Assembly: GCA_028288705.1 (NCBI GenBank)
Contig: JAQBNH010000014.1
Span: 124,001 to 188,000 of the forward strand
DNA length: 64,000 bases
Source: Ferruginibacter sp.
GTDB taxonomy: Bacteria > Bacteroidota > Bacteroidia > Chitinophagales > Chitinophagaceae
Reading direction: 5' to 3'
Part shown: piece by piece, positions 51,937 through 62,467 of the stretch
Position numbering within the stretch: the stretch's first letter is position 1
Layout: each line of letters opens with the position of its first letter
Program-made: the position numbers and the translations under genes
Notes under the pieces: generated by a model
What the model was told of the DNA's origin: nothing
Databases searched by the model: none
What the model saw: only the letters and a program-made list of their open reading frames with translations

Positions 51937-54332
51937 TCAATTCGTATTTTCTGCAGGTGCATCAAAGCTTGTCTTGGTTTCTTCTTTTGGTTTGATGCCG
52001 AAGTTATAACGCAGGGTTAGACCGATCCGCCGCGTATCGTTTATGCGGCTACCTGTTGCCGTTATACCCGCCTGCCTGATTTTAAAATCAACTTTATTTG
52101 TTTTCAAAATATCATTTCCCGAAAGAATGATATTCATTTTTTTCTTCATTACTGCTTTGTTGATGGTTAGGTTGAGTGCGCCGAATGATTTCAGCTCATA
52201 AAAATTCTGCAGGCCGCGCAGGCGCATGAATGCATTTAACGTAATATTGAGCGTGGGCGATGCCTTGTAGTTGTGGAACATGAAAAACACCCAGCTGCCA
52301 TATTTATATTCCAGCGGCTTATTATTATACAGCCCACTGTAATTACTAAAATTGTGTTGCGCCCCTGCGTAAAAAAAGTATTTCCCCCCGGGAGGAATTC
52401 CCCCGACAAATCGCAGGTACGTTTCTTTATTTCGCCCAAGATTGTCAAACGTCCGGTAGGCAATTCTTGCAGAATCATTCGGATCAGTGTAAGTAACCTG
52501 TGTAAAAATATCCCTGATATCATTTCTGCCAATCGAGAATATAGGAAAATCATCGGCCATGATATTAAACTCATAATTCGTTGTAAACTGCGGGCGCAAT
52601 TTCGGATTGCCCACCTCATACAAATATTGGTCGATGTATTTTGGATAAGGATTCAGCGCTTCATAATATGGCCGCGAGATACTTCTGCGATAAATCGCAT
52701 TCCCGGTGAGCGTAAAGCCAAATATCTTTACGAGTTTATGCCGGAGGTAAACATAAGGGAAGAAGTCGGTACGATGAATGCGCAGCGATGTGTCTTTGGG
52801 AAATAATTGTTGCCCGTTAATATCCGTTGTTTCCATGCGCAGCCCGGGTTTCAACGTAAATCCGTAAAATGTTTTTGCCAGTTGCAGGTAAGCCGATGCA
52901 ATACTTTCTTTATACCTGAATTTATTCGATTGGAAACTATCAAGAAACTTTCCGTTGTTGCCTTCTTCCAGGAAATAGGTGGCATTGTTGCGGCTGGACG
53001 ATGCTGTTATTTTCCCACCAAGTTCCAGAGTGTAGTTGGCTTTAAGTTTATAAACCAGGTCTGCCTGGGCGACAAAAATATTTTTACGGCCACTGATATC
53101 TCCTTCGCCCGTCCGCGTTAGTTGTTGTGGCAAAATATAACGGTTGGTATATTGTTGATCATTGTTACTGCGATACAAATTGTAATCAACGGAAGCACTT
53201 ATTTCACTCCCGGTAGAATCGATCTTGTATTTCATAGAAGCGTTATTCCCTAAGTAAACAGTGTTGCCATTGTTGCTGGTGATGGAATTATTTTCACCGG
53301 AAATTACCTGGCTGCTGATTGAAGAAAAACTATTCCCGTTTTCTGCATAACTCGTATTATGAGTTGTGCTCAGTCGGAGGTCGTAACCAATCGTCAGTTT
53401 ATCATTTACCGCGTAATCAATTCCGGCGCCTGCGTAATGATTGCTGCCCGGATATTTTGTATACGAATGTTGCGACAACACTGCTCAGCATTTAAATATC
53501 TTTTTGATGAAAGATCTTCAAGGTTGTTGCGTTTCGTGAACTGGTAAGAGAAATATGATGTGATTTTATTTATCGATTTGTTCAGGTTCATTCCAACAGA
53601 TGTGGTACCATACTTTCCCTGGAAATGCGCCAGGTTAACGCTTCCGCTGGTACCGAGTTTAATGCCTTTTTTCAACACGATATTTACGATGCCACCGCTA
53701 CTCGCTGCATCGTATTTCGCTGATGGATTACGCAGGATCTCGATTTTAGCAACACTATTTGCAGGGAGACTTTTTAATAATGATGCAAGATCCTGCGATC
53801 CTAATTTTACTTCGCGACCGTTAATAAATATCGTTGCGGGAGTTGCACTATTGAGGTAAACATTACCGTCCTGGTCCACAACAGCGCCCGGTGTTTTTTC
53901 TAAGACTTCATATGCATTCGTACTGCTGTTTGCAAGTACTTCCGCATCAACAATGGTTTTATCATCTTCCTGTTTTACTAAAGGCTTCCGTGCGGTGATG
54001 GTTACGTTCTGTAAATCATTTGTTTTTAATTTCGGCTCCAGCAAAATATTTAAAGGAAGGTTACCAACTTTCAACATGCGCCTGATGTCCTGTATATTGA
54101 CAGCTGTTACTTGTAAAAAATAATCTGAATGCTGCTGCACATCAAAAACAATCGTAGTGTTCATAGTTTTCGTGTCAACCAAAATACTATCAGGCAAGCG
54201 AAATAATTGTGCCGTTGCGTTTTGTACGGGAATTTTATCCTGCGTAAAAGCAACTGTCAGGCTTGTTTGCTGTGCCCAGGTTGTAAGGGAAAACAAAAGC
54301 GCGGAAAGAAAGACGGAATATTTTTTAGCCAA
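51937..54332 (-). pseudogene. Outer-membrane beta-barrel receptor (TonB-dependent-receptor-like), frameshifted
   Basis: Two adjacent frames make one protein of about 798 aa. The N-terminal part (54332 down to about 53480) has a signal peptide (FLSALLFSLTTWAQQ), a carboxypeptidase-like domain, a plug (ILRNPSAKYDAASSGGIVNIVLKKG) and the first barrel strands to YLNAEQ. The second part (about 53478 down to 51937) continues the barrel from LSQHSYTKY to the C-terminus. The frame must shift once near 53478, where one base seems missing in CAGTGTTGTCGCAA. The region is not a homopolymer, so a genuine mutation is as likely as a sequencing error. Family: outer membrane beta-barrel (PF14905-type). Confidence 0.85.
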
Positions 54333-54401
54333 GCGTTAGTTTTAAAAAGATGTTTTACAAAGAAAATAATTTTATTCGCAAAGAGCGCTTAATGTTTTTT
54401 T

Positions 54402-54441
54402 CAACAAAAAAGGCACCCGGTTATGGATGCCTTTTTTGTTG
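54402..54441 (-). terminator. Long hairpin between the adaptor gene and the receptor
   Basis: A 14-bp perfect stem (54402-54415 with 54428-54441) with A-run and T-run inside the arms, so it can terminate transcription on either strand. On the minus strand it ends the adaptor-TolC unit 14 bp after the adaptor stop. Confidence 0.85.
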
Positions 54442-54454
54442 CAGTTGCTGCATG

Positions 54455-55786
54455 TTATTCTTTTTTCTCGAAGAGTTCTTTCTTATCTACCACCTTTACC
54501 TTGGTATCTTTTTTCAATGTTTTACTCACCACATCATAAGGCCCGGTAACCACTTCCTGGCCGGGGCGCAAACCGTCAGTGATCTCGATGTAATTAATAT
54601 CCTGGATGCCGGTTTTAACTTTAACCGGAACAACCGTATTGTTCGCATTTTTTACGAATACAACAACGTCGAGGTCATCCATCGTCGCTGTAGCTTCCGT
54701 TTTCTTTGATTTCAGACTATCGGCTTTTTCGCGCGTGGTAACCGCATTGATTGGAACGCTGATCACGTTTCTTTGGGTTCTAGTCTGAATATCTGCACTG
54801 GCGCTCATTCCCGGTCGGAACGGAAATGTTCCTTTACCCAACAGGTCTACATAGCTTTCCTGCAGCAAGCGGATATACACTTTATATTGCGTAACATCAT
54901 TGCTCGTTGCTGCCAACGCGTTTTGCCCGGCTGCACCGTTATTACTGCTCGCAATTTGTGTTACAATGCCTTTGAATTTACGATTGCTGTACGCGTCGAT
55001 TTCAATCAATGCGCTGTCACCGAGTTTTACTTTCGGTACGTCATTTTCCCCAACATCTACGCGTATTTCGATCCTTGCCATATCTGCGATACGCAACATT
55101 TCCGTACCCACATTAAAACTGTTACCCGCTACTTTCTCACCTTTTTTTACACTCAGTAAACTGATCACACCATCCATTGGAGCAACAATCGCTGTTCGCC
55201 CGAGATCTGTATTCGCTTTTGCGAGGTTATCACGTGCACTTTGAACACTGGCCTGCGAACCACGGATACCAGCCGCTGCAGCCGCGTAGTTTGCTTTAGC
55301 GGTTTTATAATTGGCATCTGCCACATTAAATTCACTCAGGCTGATAACTTTATCATCGAATAACCTTTTCTGCATATCATAAGTGCGTTTCGCCTGTTCT
55401 TCCTGCGCTTTTAATGCACCGAGAGCAGCCTGTGAATTCGCAACCTGCGCCTGGCTTTGCACAACACCGCTTGCCGCCTGGTTGCGCTGGATGCTGTATA
55501 CATCTGCATAAATGCGCGCCAGCAGTTGCCCTTTCTTAACCGTATCGCCTTCCTGAACAGTTAATTCTGTAATCTCGCCACTAATATCCGGGCTGACCTT
55601 CACTTCAACTTCGGGATAGATTTTGCCACTGGCATTTACGGCTTCAATGATGGTTCGTTGCTCCACTTTTTCCGCGGTGACTTTTAAGCCTTCATCTTTC
55701 CCAAAAGCACCCATTTTAGAAAGTACGATCAGGATCAGCAATAAAATACCAACGATCGCGAGGATCCATTTTGTTTTTTTACTCAT
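54455..55786 (-). CDS. Efflux transporter periplasmic adaptor subunit (HlyD/MacA-like)
   Basis: 443 aa. One N-terminal membrane anchor (WILAIVGILLLILIVL), a barrel-sandwich hybrid (VKVSPDISGEITELTVQEGDTVKKGQLLARI), an alpha-hairpin of about residues 100-200 with Ala/Gln/Lys-rich heptads, then the second lipoyl half (RTAIVAPMDGVISLLSVKKGEKV) and beta-barrel domains. This is the layout of MacA-type adaptors linking an inner-membrane pump to TolC. The TolC gene is directly upstream (38-bp gap), but no ABC or RND pump follows before the terminator. Confidence 0.92.
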   Translation of the reverse strand: MSKKTKWILAIVGILLLILIVLSKMGAFGKDEGLKVTAEKVEQRTIIEAVNASGKIYPEVEVKVSPDISGEITELTVQEGDTVKKGQLLARIYADVYSIQRNQAASGVVQSQAQVANSQAALGALKAQEEQAKRTYDMQKRLFDDKVISLSEFNVADANYKTAKANYAAAAAGIRGSQASVQSARDNLAKANTDLGRTAIVAPMDGVISLLSVKKGEKVAGNSFNVGTEMLRIADMARIEIRVDVGENDVPKVKLGDSALIEIDAYSNRKFKGIVTQIASSNNGAAGQNALAATSNDVTQYKVYIRLLQESYVDLLGKGTFPFRPGMSASADIQTRTQRNVISVPINAVTTREKADSLKSKKTEATATMDDLDVVVFVKNANNTVVPVKVKTGIQDINYIEITDGLRPGQEVVTGPYDVVSKTLKKDTKVKVVDKKELFEKKE

Positions 55787-55824
55787 TTGTCTAAGAATTC
55801 AATGGTTAAAAGTCAGCTTAAAAA

Positions 55825-57249
55825 TTATAATTTCAATCCAAGTCCTTTGTAAAATTCCAGCACTTTCATTTTGAAAACATAATCAAAACGGTTCAATGTA
55901 TATTCAAGTTTGGCACGCAACACATTGTTTTGTGTGGTGATCAGGTCGTAAGTGCTCAGCATCCCTACTTCAAATCTTTTATTTGCGTAATTAAATGCGC
56001 GTTCGTTAATCTCCACTGATTTTTTGCCCGCATTAAATTTTTCGAGTGCGATCACCGCTGCGGTGTAGGCGCTGTAAATGTCCTGTTTTAATTTCTGGTC
56101 ATCCTGTTCTTTCTGTATCTCCAGGCTGCTTGTATTGAGTTTTGTTTTCTCATAGTTACCGCGAAGGTTTCCACCATTGAAGATCGGCACGCTCAGGCTA
56201 AGTCCGATTGATTGACGAAAGTTGTCTGATAACTGGCTGGGGAAATTTGTTTTGCTATAACTGTATTCTGGACGCGGAGTAACCACATTGTAATTAACAC
56301 CGTTCACATTCACTGTTCCTATTTGTGAGCTGGTAGTTCCTGTAATTCCGGTGATTTGTTGCACCTGGTTGTTATATCCGCTACCGAGGCTACCGAAGGC
56401 CGATAGCGTTGGATACATAAAAGCTTTAGCAGCGGCGGTACTTTTGGCTGCAGCTTTCAATCGTAATTCATTATAACGTTGCAACGGCTGATTGGCCATC
56501 GCCAATGCATAAACGTTATCCGGCTGAAGATCAGCGATCGCTTCCAGCGGGATCATTTCAACTGGCGGAGCATCCACTTCAAACGGTGCAGCTGCGTCAA
56601 TATTCATGTACGATTTTAAGGTCAGGATCGCCTGGGTAACATTCCCTTTTGCTGTTAAATAATTTACGCTATCCAGTGAAAGCTGTGCTTCCAGTTGGGC
56701 GGCATTCAATTCCGGCAAAGCCCCTGCATCAACTTGTTTGCGGGTGTTGTTTAATTGTGCTGAGGTTTGTTGCACCTGCACCAGCGTGATCTTTTCCTGT
56801 TCTCTTGCCAGTAAGATCTGCAGGTAAGCATTTGCCGCAGTAAGCGCAATGTCATTCCTGAGTTTATCCGTATTCGCTTTTGCGGCCTGCAACTCCCATT
56901 CATTGGCAGCGATCGTATTGCGTTTGCTGTAAAAATTAAAGATATCGGCGCTGGATTGTAATTGCAGCCCGGAGGATAAATACGTTTCTGTAATCCGGTT
57001 GAAACTGATCGGATCCTGGTTGCTGCCACTGTTCAGACTTAAACTTCCGCTGAATGAGGCCGATGGGTATTGCGATAATTTGCTTTGATTGAGTGTGATC
57101 GCAGCAATTTTGGCTTGTACCTCGCTGAGCTTTACACCCGTGTTATGGGTCATAGCATATTCAACGATCGATTTCAAATTCCAATTTTGTTGGGCGTGGG
57201 CAGAAATGCTGAGACAATACAAAAAAGCAGCAGTGAATAGTTTACGCAT
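55825..57249 (-). CDS. TolC-family outer membrane efflux protein
   Basis: 474 aa with a signal peptide (RKLFTAAFLYCLSISAHAQ). Internal repeat of two halves with long helical stretches (AALTLNQSKLSQYPSASFSGSL; SIGLSVPIFNGGNLRGNYEKTKL), the hallmark of TolC channels, each ending in a membrane strand. It starts the operon with the adaptor. A perfect -7 box on the minus strand (57254-57261) sits only 5 bp before the ATG, so the mRNA may be nearly leaderless or another promoter is used. Confidence 0.93.
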   Translation of the reverse strand: MRKLFTAAFLYCLSISAHAQQNWNLKSIVEYAMTHNTGVKLSEVQAKIAAITLNQSKLSQYPSASFSGSLSLNSGSNQDPISFNRITETYLSSGLQLQSSADIFNFYSKRNTIAANEWELQAAKANTDKLRNDIALTAANAYLQILLAREQEKITLVQVQQTSAQLNNTRKQVDAGALPELNAAQLEAQLSLDSVNYLTAKGNVTQAILTLKSYMNIDAAAPFEVDAPPVEMIPLEAIADLQPDNVYALAMANQPLQRYNELRLKAAAKSTAAAKAFMYPTLSAFGSLGSGYNNQVQQITGITGTTSSQIGTVNVNGVNYNVVTPRPEYSYSKTNFPSQLSDNFRQSIGLSLSVPIFNGGNLRGNYEKTKLNTSSLEIQKEQDDQKLKQDIYSAYTAAVIALEKFNAGKKSVEINERAFNYANKRFEVGMLSTYDLITTQNNVLRAKLEYTLNRFDYVFKMKVLEFYKGLGLKL

Positions 57250-57253
57250 GAAG

Positions 57254-57261
57254 CAAAAATA
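57254..57261 (-). promoter_or_regulatory. Bacteroidota -7 element before tolC-like gene
   Basis: TATTTTTG on the minus strand, an exact consensus match. The expected start would fall at about 57248, practically at the ATG (57249). Confidence 0.4.
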
Positions 57262-57443
57262 TAATTATCTCGGGTAACCCATAAGATTGATTTGTATAAG
57301 CGGTAAAAAACCGGATCAAGGCTCATTCCCGGAAAAAATAGCCGGCCGGCGAAACTAATAAGCAATTAATTCTTCGTTTCCGTGGGGAAAACAACAGAAA
57401 TAACAACGGTTATTTCCATATTTTAGATCATTAATCCCTCCGT

Positions 57444-59819
57444 ATGACCAATTATAAATTTCTTTTTACCGGCATTTTGCTGCTTGCAACGCTTCGTGGT
57501 ATTTCCCAGGGATCACTGGATTCCTCGCTGGCACGCTACAACCGGCTTTATCCGGTGGAACGAATGCATCTTCATACCGATAAACAGACTTATTTGCCAG
57601 GTGAAACAGTCTGGTTTAAAGCGTATATCTGGAGCGACGAACCAGTGAGCAGCACTAATTTATTTACTGATGTGATGGACGCTGATGGCCGCGTAGTGAA
57701 AAGGTTGGTCTCCCCGATTTTCGAAGGTACGGCAGACGGACATTTTGTTTTGCCCGATTCTGCGGCTACAGCTGCGTATCTCTTCCGCTCATATACATCG
57801 GTGATGCTAAACCATGATTCCACAAATACCTATCAAAAATATATCAGCGTTTTTAAGGAAGGCCGTTCGCAGTCGGTTCGCGCATTGCCGCCCGCATCAC
57901 TGCAATTTTTTGCAGAAGGTGGAAATCTGTTGGCGGGTGTGTTCAATACGGTCGCCTTCAAAGCCACAACAGGAAGTGGGTTGCCGTTCGAAGTCACCGG
58001 CGCGATCAAAAATGCAAAGCTGCAGCTTATCGACAGCTTTTATTCCCGGCATAACGGGATGGGCCTGTTTAAATTTATTCCCGAGGCGGGGGAAAAATAT
58101 TTCGCGGAGTGGAAAGATGCGAACAGCGTAGTACATAACGTCGATCTTCCCGAAGTACAGGCTCAGGGTATTGCCCTTCATGCAGAACAATTGAAAACAG
58201 ACCTGTATTATTACATTGCGGCCGGAACAGGGAATGCAGGCAATGTAAAAGTATTGGCAACTATGTTCCAGAAGCCGGTGTACCAGGCAACATTAAAGGC
58301 CGTGGAAAAGACCGCCGTGGTAACTAAATTTTCTACTGCGGACTTTCCATCGGGAATTTTACAGCTTACTGTTTTTAATGCGGATGATCAGCCATTGGCA
58401 GAACGGATCGTTTTTATCAACAATCACAACTACGCCACAACGGCGGAAATTTCGCTGAAAGAGAAAAACCTGCAGAAACGCGGCAAGAATACAGTGTTGA
58501 TAGATGTGAAAGATAGTGCAACAACAAACCTGTCCTTATCAGTTTATGATATGAGTTTCGAAGATGATGGCTACGATGCTAATATTTTTACAGACTTGCT
58601 GTTGACCGGTGATCTGAAAGGATACGTTCACCAGCCAGGTATTTATTTTACACCTGGCGCCGACCCGAAAAGCCTTGATCTTGTTATGCAAACAAACGGC
58701 TGGCGCAGGTACAACTGGCAAAGAATATTGGCTCCTCAAATTCCCTTCCCGCGCTATCCGAAGGACAATTATTTGAGCCTGACAGGTCGCGTGGTTAACG
58801 CTAAACAGGAACTGATGCCACTCACGAATATTTCCCTGACGCTGGATGCAGACAGTGCGAAACAATGGTATTTATCAAAAACCAATGAACAGGGAATTTT
58901 CCGGGAAAGCGGAATCGTATTTACAGATACGGCCCAGGTATATTACAAAGTGGTCAATTCGAAAAGCCCGGGGTTTGTCGGCCTATCGCCACTAAACGGC
59001 TTGCCTTCGCTACAACCCGGGATTAGTTTTGTGACTCCCGAGTTTGTGTTGCATCCGCAGTTACAGGAAAAATCGCTCGCCACAATCAGCACGTCGGCGA
59101 GGGTTGCTAATGCAGAATTTGAGCGGAAGGCAAAATCGCTGGCAGCCGTTGTTGTCGTGAATAAGAAAAGTTTAAGGCGCGCCGAATTGTTGAAGATGGA
59201 TCAGAAGTACAACACGCGTTTTCGCGGCAACAGTGGCCCGGCTGTAGACGTACTTAATGATCCCGAAGCGGAAAACAGCACAGACATCTACAATTACCTT
59301 TATGCTAAATTGCCGGGTTTAACGGTCGTTAATAAAGGCTTTCAAAAAACATTTACAACGATCCGCGGTGAAACACCATTGATTTTTGTAAACGAACAAC
59401 AGGTTGATGCAGATTATCTGGGCAACATCAACATGAGCGAAGTGGCTTATGTGCGTTATATCGACAGAGTGGCATCTGCACCCGGATTACCGCCAGGCGT
59501 AGCGATCTATCTAAGAAAGGCCGGAGATGTAAGTATCCGCGACGGCAAGGGCTTAAATGGCTTACCTAAAATGAAAATTCTGGGCTATTCGCCGGTGAAA
59601 GAATTTTACGCCCCGGATTATGATATGCCGGACGAGCGGCATTTAAGGCCGGATATGCGCACCACATTACATTGGCAGCCATATTTATTGAGCACGCCGC
59701 AAAACCAGCGAATCTCTCTGTCATTTTTCAACAATGATTTTAGCACAAGATTGAAAATTGTGCTGGAAGGAATGAATACAGATGGGAAATTAATTCATGT
59801 AGAAAAGATCGTGGAATAG
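57444..59819 (+). CDS. MG2-domain/TonB-plug surface protein
   Basis: 791 aa with a signal peptide (FLFTGILLLATLRGISQG). The start of the mature part has PVERMHLHTDKQTYLPGETVWFKAYIW, the macroglobulin-like (MG2) pattern found in a large Bacteroidota family. Middle strands include SVYDMSFEDDGYD and QTNGWRRYNW; near residues 610-700 is a TonB-receptor plug-like domain (KLPGLTVVNKGFQ, IRGETPLIFVNEQQVD, VAYVRYIDR). No barrel follows. Such proteins often accompany outer-membrane receptors; the function is unknown. It is convergent with the PLP enzyme gene (13-bp gap). Confidence 0.8.
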   Translation: MTNYKFLFTGILLLATLRGISQGSLDSSLARYNRLYPVERMHLHTDKQTYLPGETVWFKAYIWSDEPVSSTNLFTDVMDADGRVVKRLVSPIFEGTADGHFVLPDSAATAAYLFRSYTSVMLNHDSTNTYQKYISVFKEGRSQSVRALPPASLQFFAEGGNLLAGVFNTVAFKATTGSGLPFEVTGAIKNAKLQLIDSFYSRHNGMGLFKFIPEAGEKYFAEWKDANSVVHNVDLPEVQAQGIALHAEQLKTDLYYYIAAGTGNAGNVKVLATMFQKPVYQATLKAVEKTAVVTKFSTADFPSGILQLTVFNADDQPLAERIVFINNHNYATTAEISLKEKNLQKRGKNTVLIDVKDSATTNLSLSVYDMSFEDDGYDANIFTDLLLTGDLKGYVHQPGIYFTPGADPKSLDLVMQTNGWRRYNWQRILAPQIPFPRYPKDNYLSLTGRVVNAKQELMPLTNISLTLDADSAKQWYLSKTNEQGIFRESGIVFTDTAQVYYKVVNSKSPGFVGLSPLNGLPSLQPGISFVTPEFVLHPQLQEKSLATISTSARVANAEFERKAKSLAAVVVVNKKSLRRAELLKMDQKYNTRFRGNSGPAVDVLNDPEAENSTDIYNYLYAKLPGLTVVNKGFQKTFTTIRGETPLIFVNEQQVDADYLGNINMSEVAYVRYIDRVASAPGLPPGVAIYLRKAGDVSIRDGKGLNGLPKMKILGYSPVKEFYAPDYDMPDERHLRPDMRTTLHWQPYLLSTPQNQRISLSFFNNDFSTRLKIVLEGMNTDGKLIHVEKIVE

Positions 59820-59831
59820 ATTTACTGGTTG

Positions 59832-61001
59832 CTATTGATTTGAATCGGCCCTAAAAGCCTGGTCGAGATCCTGGATAATATATTCCGGTTCCTCCAGACC
59901 AACATACAGGCGCAACATCCGGTGTTCCTTATTTGACGCATCAAATTGTTCCCGGTGCATACTCGCGCAACGCGGAACAATCAGGCTTTCATGTCCTCCC
60001 CAGCTGATCGCGATGAGGATATGTTTTAGCTTTTCGCAAAATGCTTCGATCTGCTCCGCAGTATCAGCCCGCATTACAAAAGTTACAAGGCCACATGCAC
60101 CACGCATTTGTTCTTTTGCCAGTTCATGTTGCGGAAATTCAGGATCAAAAGGAAAAATAACTTCTTCCACCAGTGGCTGTTGTTTCAGGTAATCAATCAC
60201 TGTAATGGTGCTCCTGCTGATGCGTTCCAGGCGCATCGGTAACGTTCTTAATCCGCGCAATAACAGCCAGGCATTAAAAGGTTGAATGCCACTGCCGATA
60301 TTTAAATATTCACTGCTGAAAATGCGATGGATCATTTCTGCCGATCCGCTTAACACCCCCGCAACAACATCACTATGGCCCCCGATATACTTGGTGGCTG
60401 ATTGCAGCGAAAGATCAATTCCCAGGACAACAGGTTGCTGGTAAAGTGCCGTGCAATAGCTGTTATCACAGATCGTGATGATTCCTTCTGCTTTTGCCAA
60501 CTCCGCTACTGCAGCAAGGTCCTGTAATGCGAAGTCCCAACTGTTAGGGCTTTCCAGGTAAATAAGTTTTGTATGGGGTAAGATGGCGCGTTCAAAATTT
60601 TCTATCGAACGGCCATCAATGTATGTTGTTGTGATACCAAAACGTGGGAGTATCTTATCAAACATATGTTGCGCCCAGCCGTAAGGTTTGTTAACGCTTA
60701 CGATATGATCCCCACTTTTTACATTGGCCAGAACTGAAGCAAATATTGCCGCCGCGCCGCTATTGAATACCAGGCAATCTTCTGCAGCATCCAGCGCAGC
60801 CAGTTTTTTTTGAAGAATATGAAGCGTTGGGTTTCGTCCGCGGCTGTAGATAAAGGTTGAATATTCATCGGCAAAAGCTGAACGCATCTCGTCCACTTTA
60901 TTAAACGCGAAATTGCTGGTTTGCATGATCGGCGGAGCGATCGCATTAAAATAGTTTTCCCTGTCTTCTGCCAGCTCATTAATGATAAACGAGATATCCA
61001 T
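59832..61001 (-). CDS. Cys/Met-metabolism PLP-dependent enzyme (cystathionine gamma-synthase/lyase family)
   Basis: 389 aa. Fold-type I PLP enzyme: YSRGRNPTLHILQKKLAALDAAEDCLVFNSGAAAI binds the cofactor phosphate, ESPNSW and CDNSYCTALYQQP supply the PLP ring Asp, and SATKYIGGHSDVVAG contains the Schiff-base Lys. The typical family sequence 'DNT..P...P' is varied here, so substrate preference (cystathionine, methionine, homocysteine) cannot be told. Its ATG shares one base with the stop of the amino-acid permease, so uptake and conversion of a sulfur or related amino acid are probably coupled. Confidence 0.9.
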   Translation of the reverse strand: MDISFIINELAEDRENYFNAIAPPIMQTSNFAFNKVDEMRSAFADEYSTFIYSRGRNPTLHILQKKLAALDAAEDCLVFNSGAAAIFASVLANVKSGDHIVSVNKPYGWAQHMFDKILPRFGITTTYIDGRSIENFERAILPHTKLIYLESPNSWDFALQDLAAVAELAKAEGIITICDNSYCTALYQQPVVLGIDLSLQSATKYIGGHSDVVAGVLSGSAEMIHRIFSSEYLNIGSGIQPFNAWLLLRGLRTLPMRLERISRSTITVIDYLKQQPLVEEVIFPFDPEFPQHELAKEQMRGACGLVTFVMRADTAEQIEAFCEKLKHILIAISWGGHESLIVPRCASMHREQFDASNKEHRMLRLYVGLEEPEYIIQDLDQAFRADSNQ

Positions 61002-62446
61002 CAGGCTTTATTTTTTGCAGTGAAACGTTGCATGATAAAATATAAAATAATAAAAGCTGCGAGTACCGAAATACCCGTCAGCGCGGCATTGTCATTTTTT
61101 TGATAATCAAAAGCGATGCTGATCGCAACAAAAATATAAGCCGCAATAAAGATCAATGGCATCAGCGGGTAGAGTTTCATCTTGTAGATTCCGGTGCCAT
61201 CCAGGTGTTTGGTTTTTTTGCGCAGGATAAAAATAGTAGCCGCGGATAAAACCATCCCGAAGCAATCCAGGAATATGGTAAAGCTCAGGATCGTGTCAAA
61301 TTTCTTCGCCCAAAAAACGATCAATGCGCATAACGAAGCGAAGACACTGAGGGATGTAAGTAACACGTTACTGTTGACCGTTCTTTTGGAAAAAACTTTT
61401 GGCAGAACGCCTTCTTCGCTCATGGCTTGCATCACGCGCGGGTTACTCATCAGGAGCACATTTACATAAGCCAGTACCGAGAGGAATAAAAGCACTGATA
61501 AAATATTTCCGGCAGCAGCTCCAAACACATGACCGGCAAGAATCGCAGCGATATTGGTCGACGTTTTCAAATTGTCAAAACCAATCACCCTGACATATGC
61601 GAAATTGATGGCGAGGTAAAGAATGATGATGATAACGATGCCGATAAAGATGCCGCGTGGGATATTGCGCGCCGGATCCTTCACTTCTTCCCCAAAATTG
61701 ATCGTTTGCTGGTAACCCCCGTACGTAAATGAAACTGCCACGAGGCCAAGTCCGAAGGCCTTGATATATTCCATCATCGTTGGCGAAACGGCACTGGCCA
61801 ATGTTGTTGAGGCTGGCGCAATTCCGGTAGTGAAGAATAACGGGGTGATGAGCAAAAGAATCATAGCTATTTTAATCAGCGTAAGAACATTTTGCGTGCG
61901 CGCGCTCATTTTCAAGCCAAGTAAATTCACACTGTAAAAAAGAAGGATAGAAAAAATGGCGATGCCGATTTGTATTTGCTGCGCATTTTCAACAGTTGGC
62001 AAGATCACCCGTACGATGTATTCCGCACCGATTAAAGCTACACCAGCAAGTGAAGCAGCATTAGAGATCAGGATAATGCAATTGACCCCAAAAGCGATTG
62101 ATGGATGGTATGCGTATGAAAAGATCTTGTAGTAAGCGCCTGTTTCAGGAAAGCGGCTACCGATCTCTGCATAAGTAAGTGCGCCGCAAATTGCGATTAG
62201 TCCGCCCGCGATCCATGCCGCAAAGAAAATCGCAGTTGAAGGAGAATTGGCTGCAACATTTACCGGTGTACGAAAAATTCCCATGCCAATCACGAAGCTT
62301 ACCATGATCATGGTAAAATCAAAGAGGTTCAGTTTTGGTTTTGCTTGCATCCTGAAAAGATACTGAATGACATTAAATAAAAATCTCCAGGCATCCTTTT
62401 TTACAGGCATAATGATAATTTCAGTTTCGCCCTGGTTTATTCCCAT
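61001..62446 (-). CDS. APC-superfamily amino acid permease
   Basis: 481 aa from the ATG at 62446; ATGs at 62410 and 62350 are alternatives and the last fits the family start (KLNLFDFTMIMVSFVIGMGIFRTP). Twelve hydrophobic segments. GxGIF at TM1 and SFTYGGYQQTINFGEEVKDPARNIPRG (substrate/cation region) are typical of the APC amino acid-polyamine-organocation family. A minus-strand TATTTTTG (62483-62490) lies 37 bp upstream of the first ATG, inside the divergent small gene. Operon with the PLP enzyme. Confidence 0.9.
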   Translation of the reverse strand: MGINQGETEIIIMPVKKDAWRFLFNVIQYLFRMQAKPKLNLFDFTMIMVSFVIGMGIFRTPVNVAANSPSTAIFFAAWIAGGLIAICGALTYAEIGSRFPETGAYYKIFSYAYHPSIAFGVNCIILISNAASLAGVALIGAEYIVRVILPTVENAQQIQIGIAIFSILLFYSVNLLGLKMSARTQNVLTLIKIAMILLLITPLFFTTGIAPASTTLASAVSPTMMEYIKAFGLGLVAVSFTYGGYQQTINFGEEVKDPARNIPRGIFIGIVIIIILYLAINFAYVRVIGFDNLKTSTNIAAILAGHVFGAAAGNILSVLLFLSVLAYVNVLLMSNPRVMQAMSEEGVLPKVFSKRTVNSNVLLTSLSVFASLCALIVFWAKKFDTILSFTIFLDCFGMVLSAATIFILRKKTKHLDGTGIYKMKLYPLMPLIFIAAYIFVAISIAFDYQKNDNAALTGISVLAAFIILYFIMQRFTAKNKA

Positions 62447-62467
62447 TTAAAGAACCAACTTCGCGGT

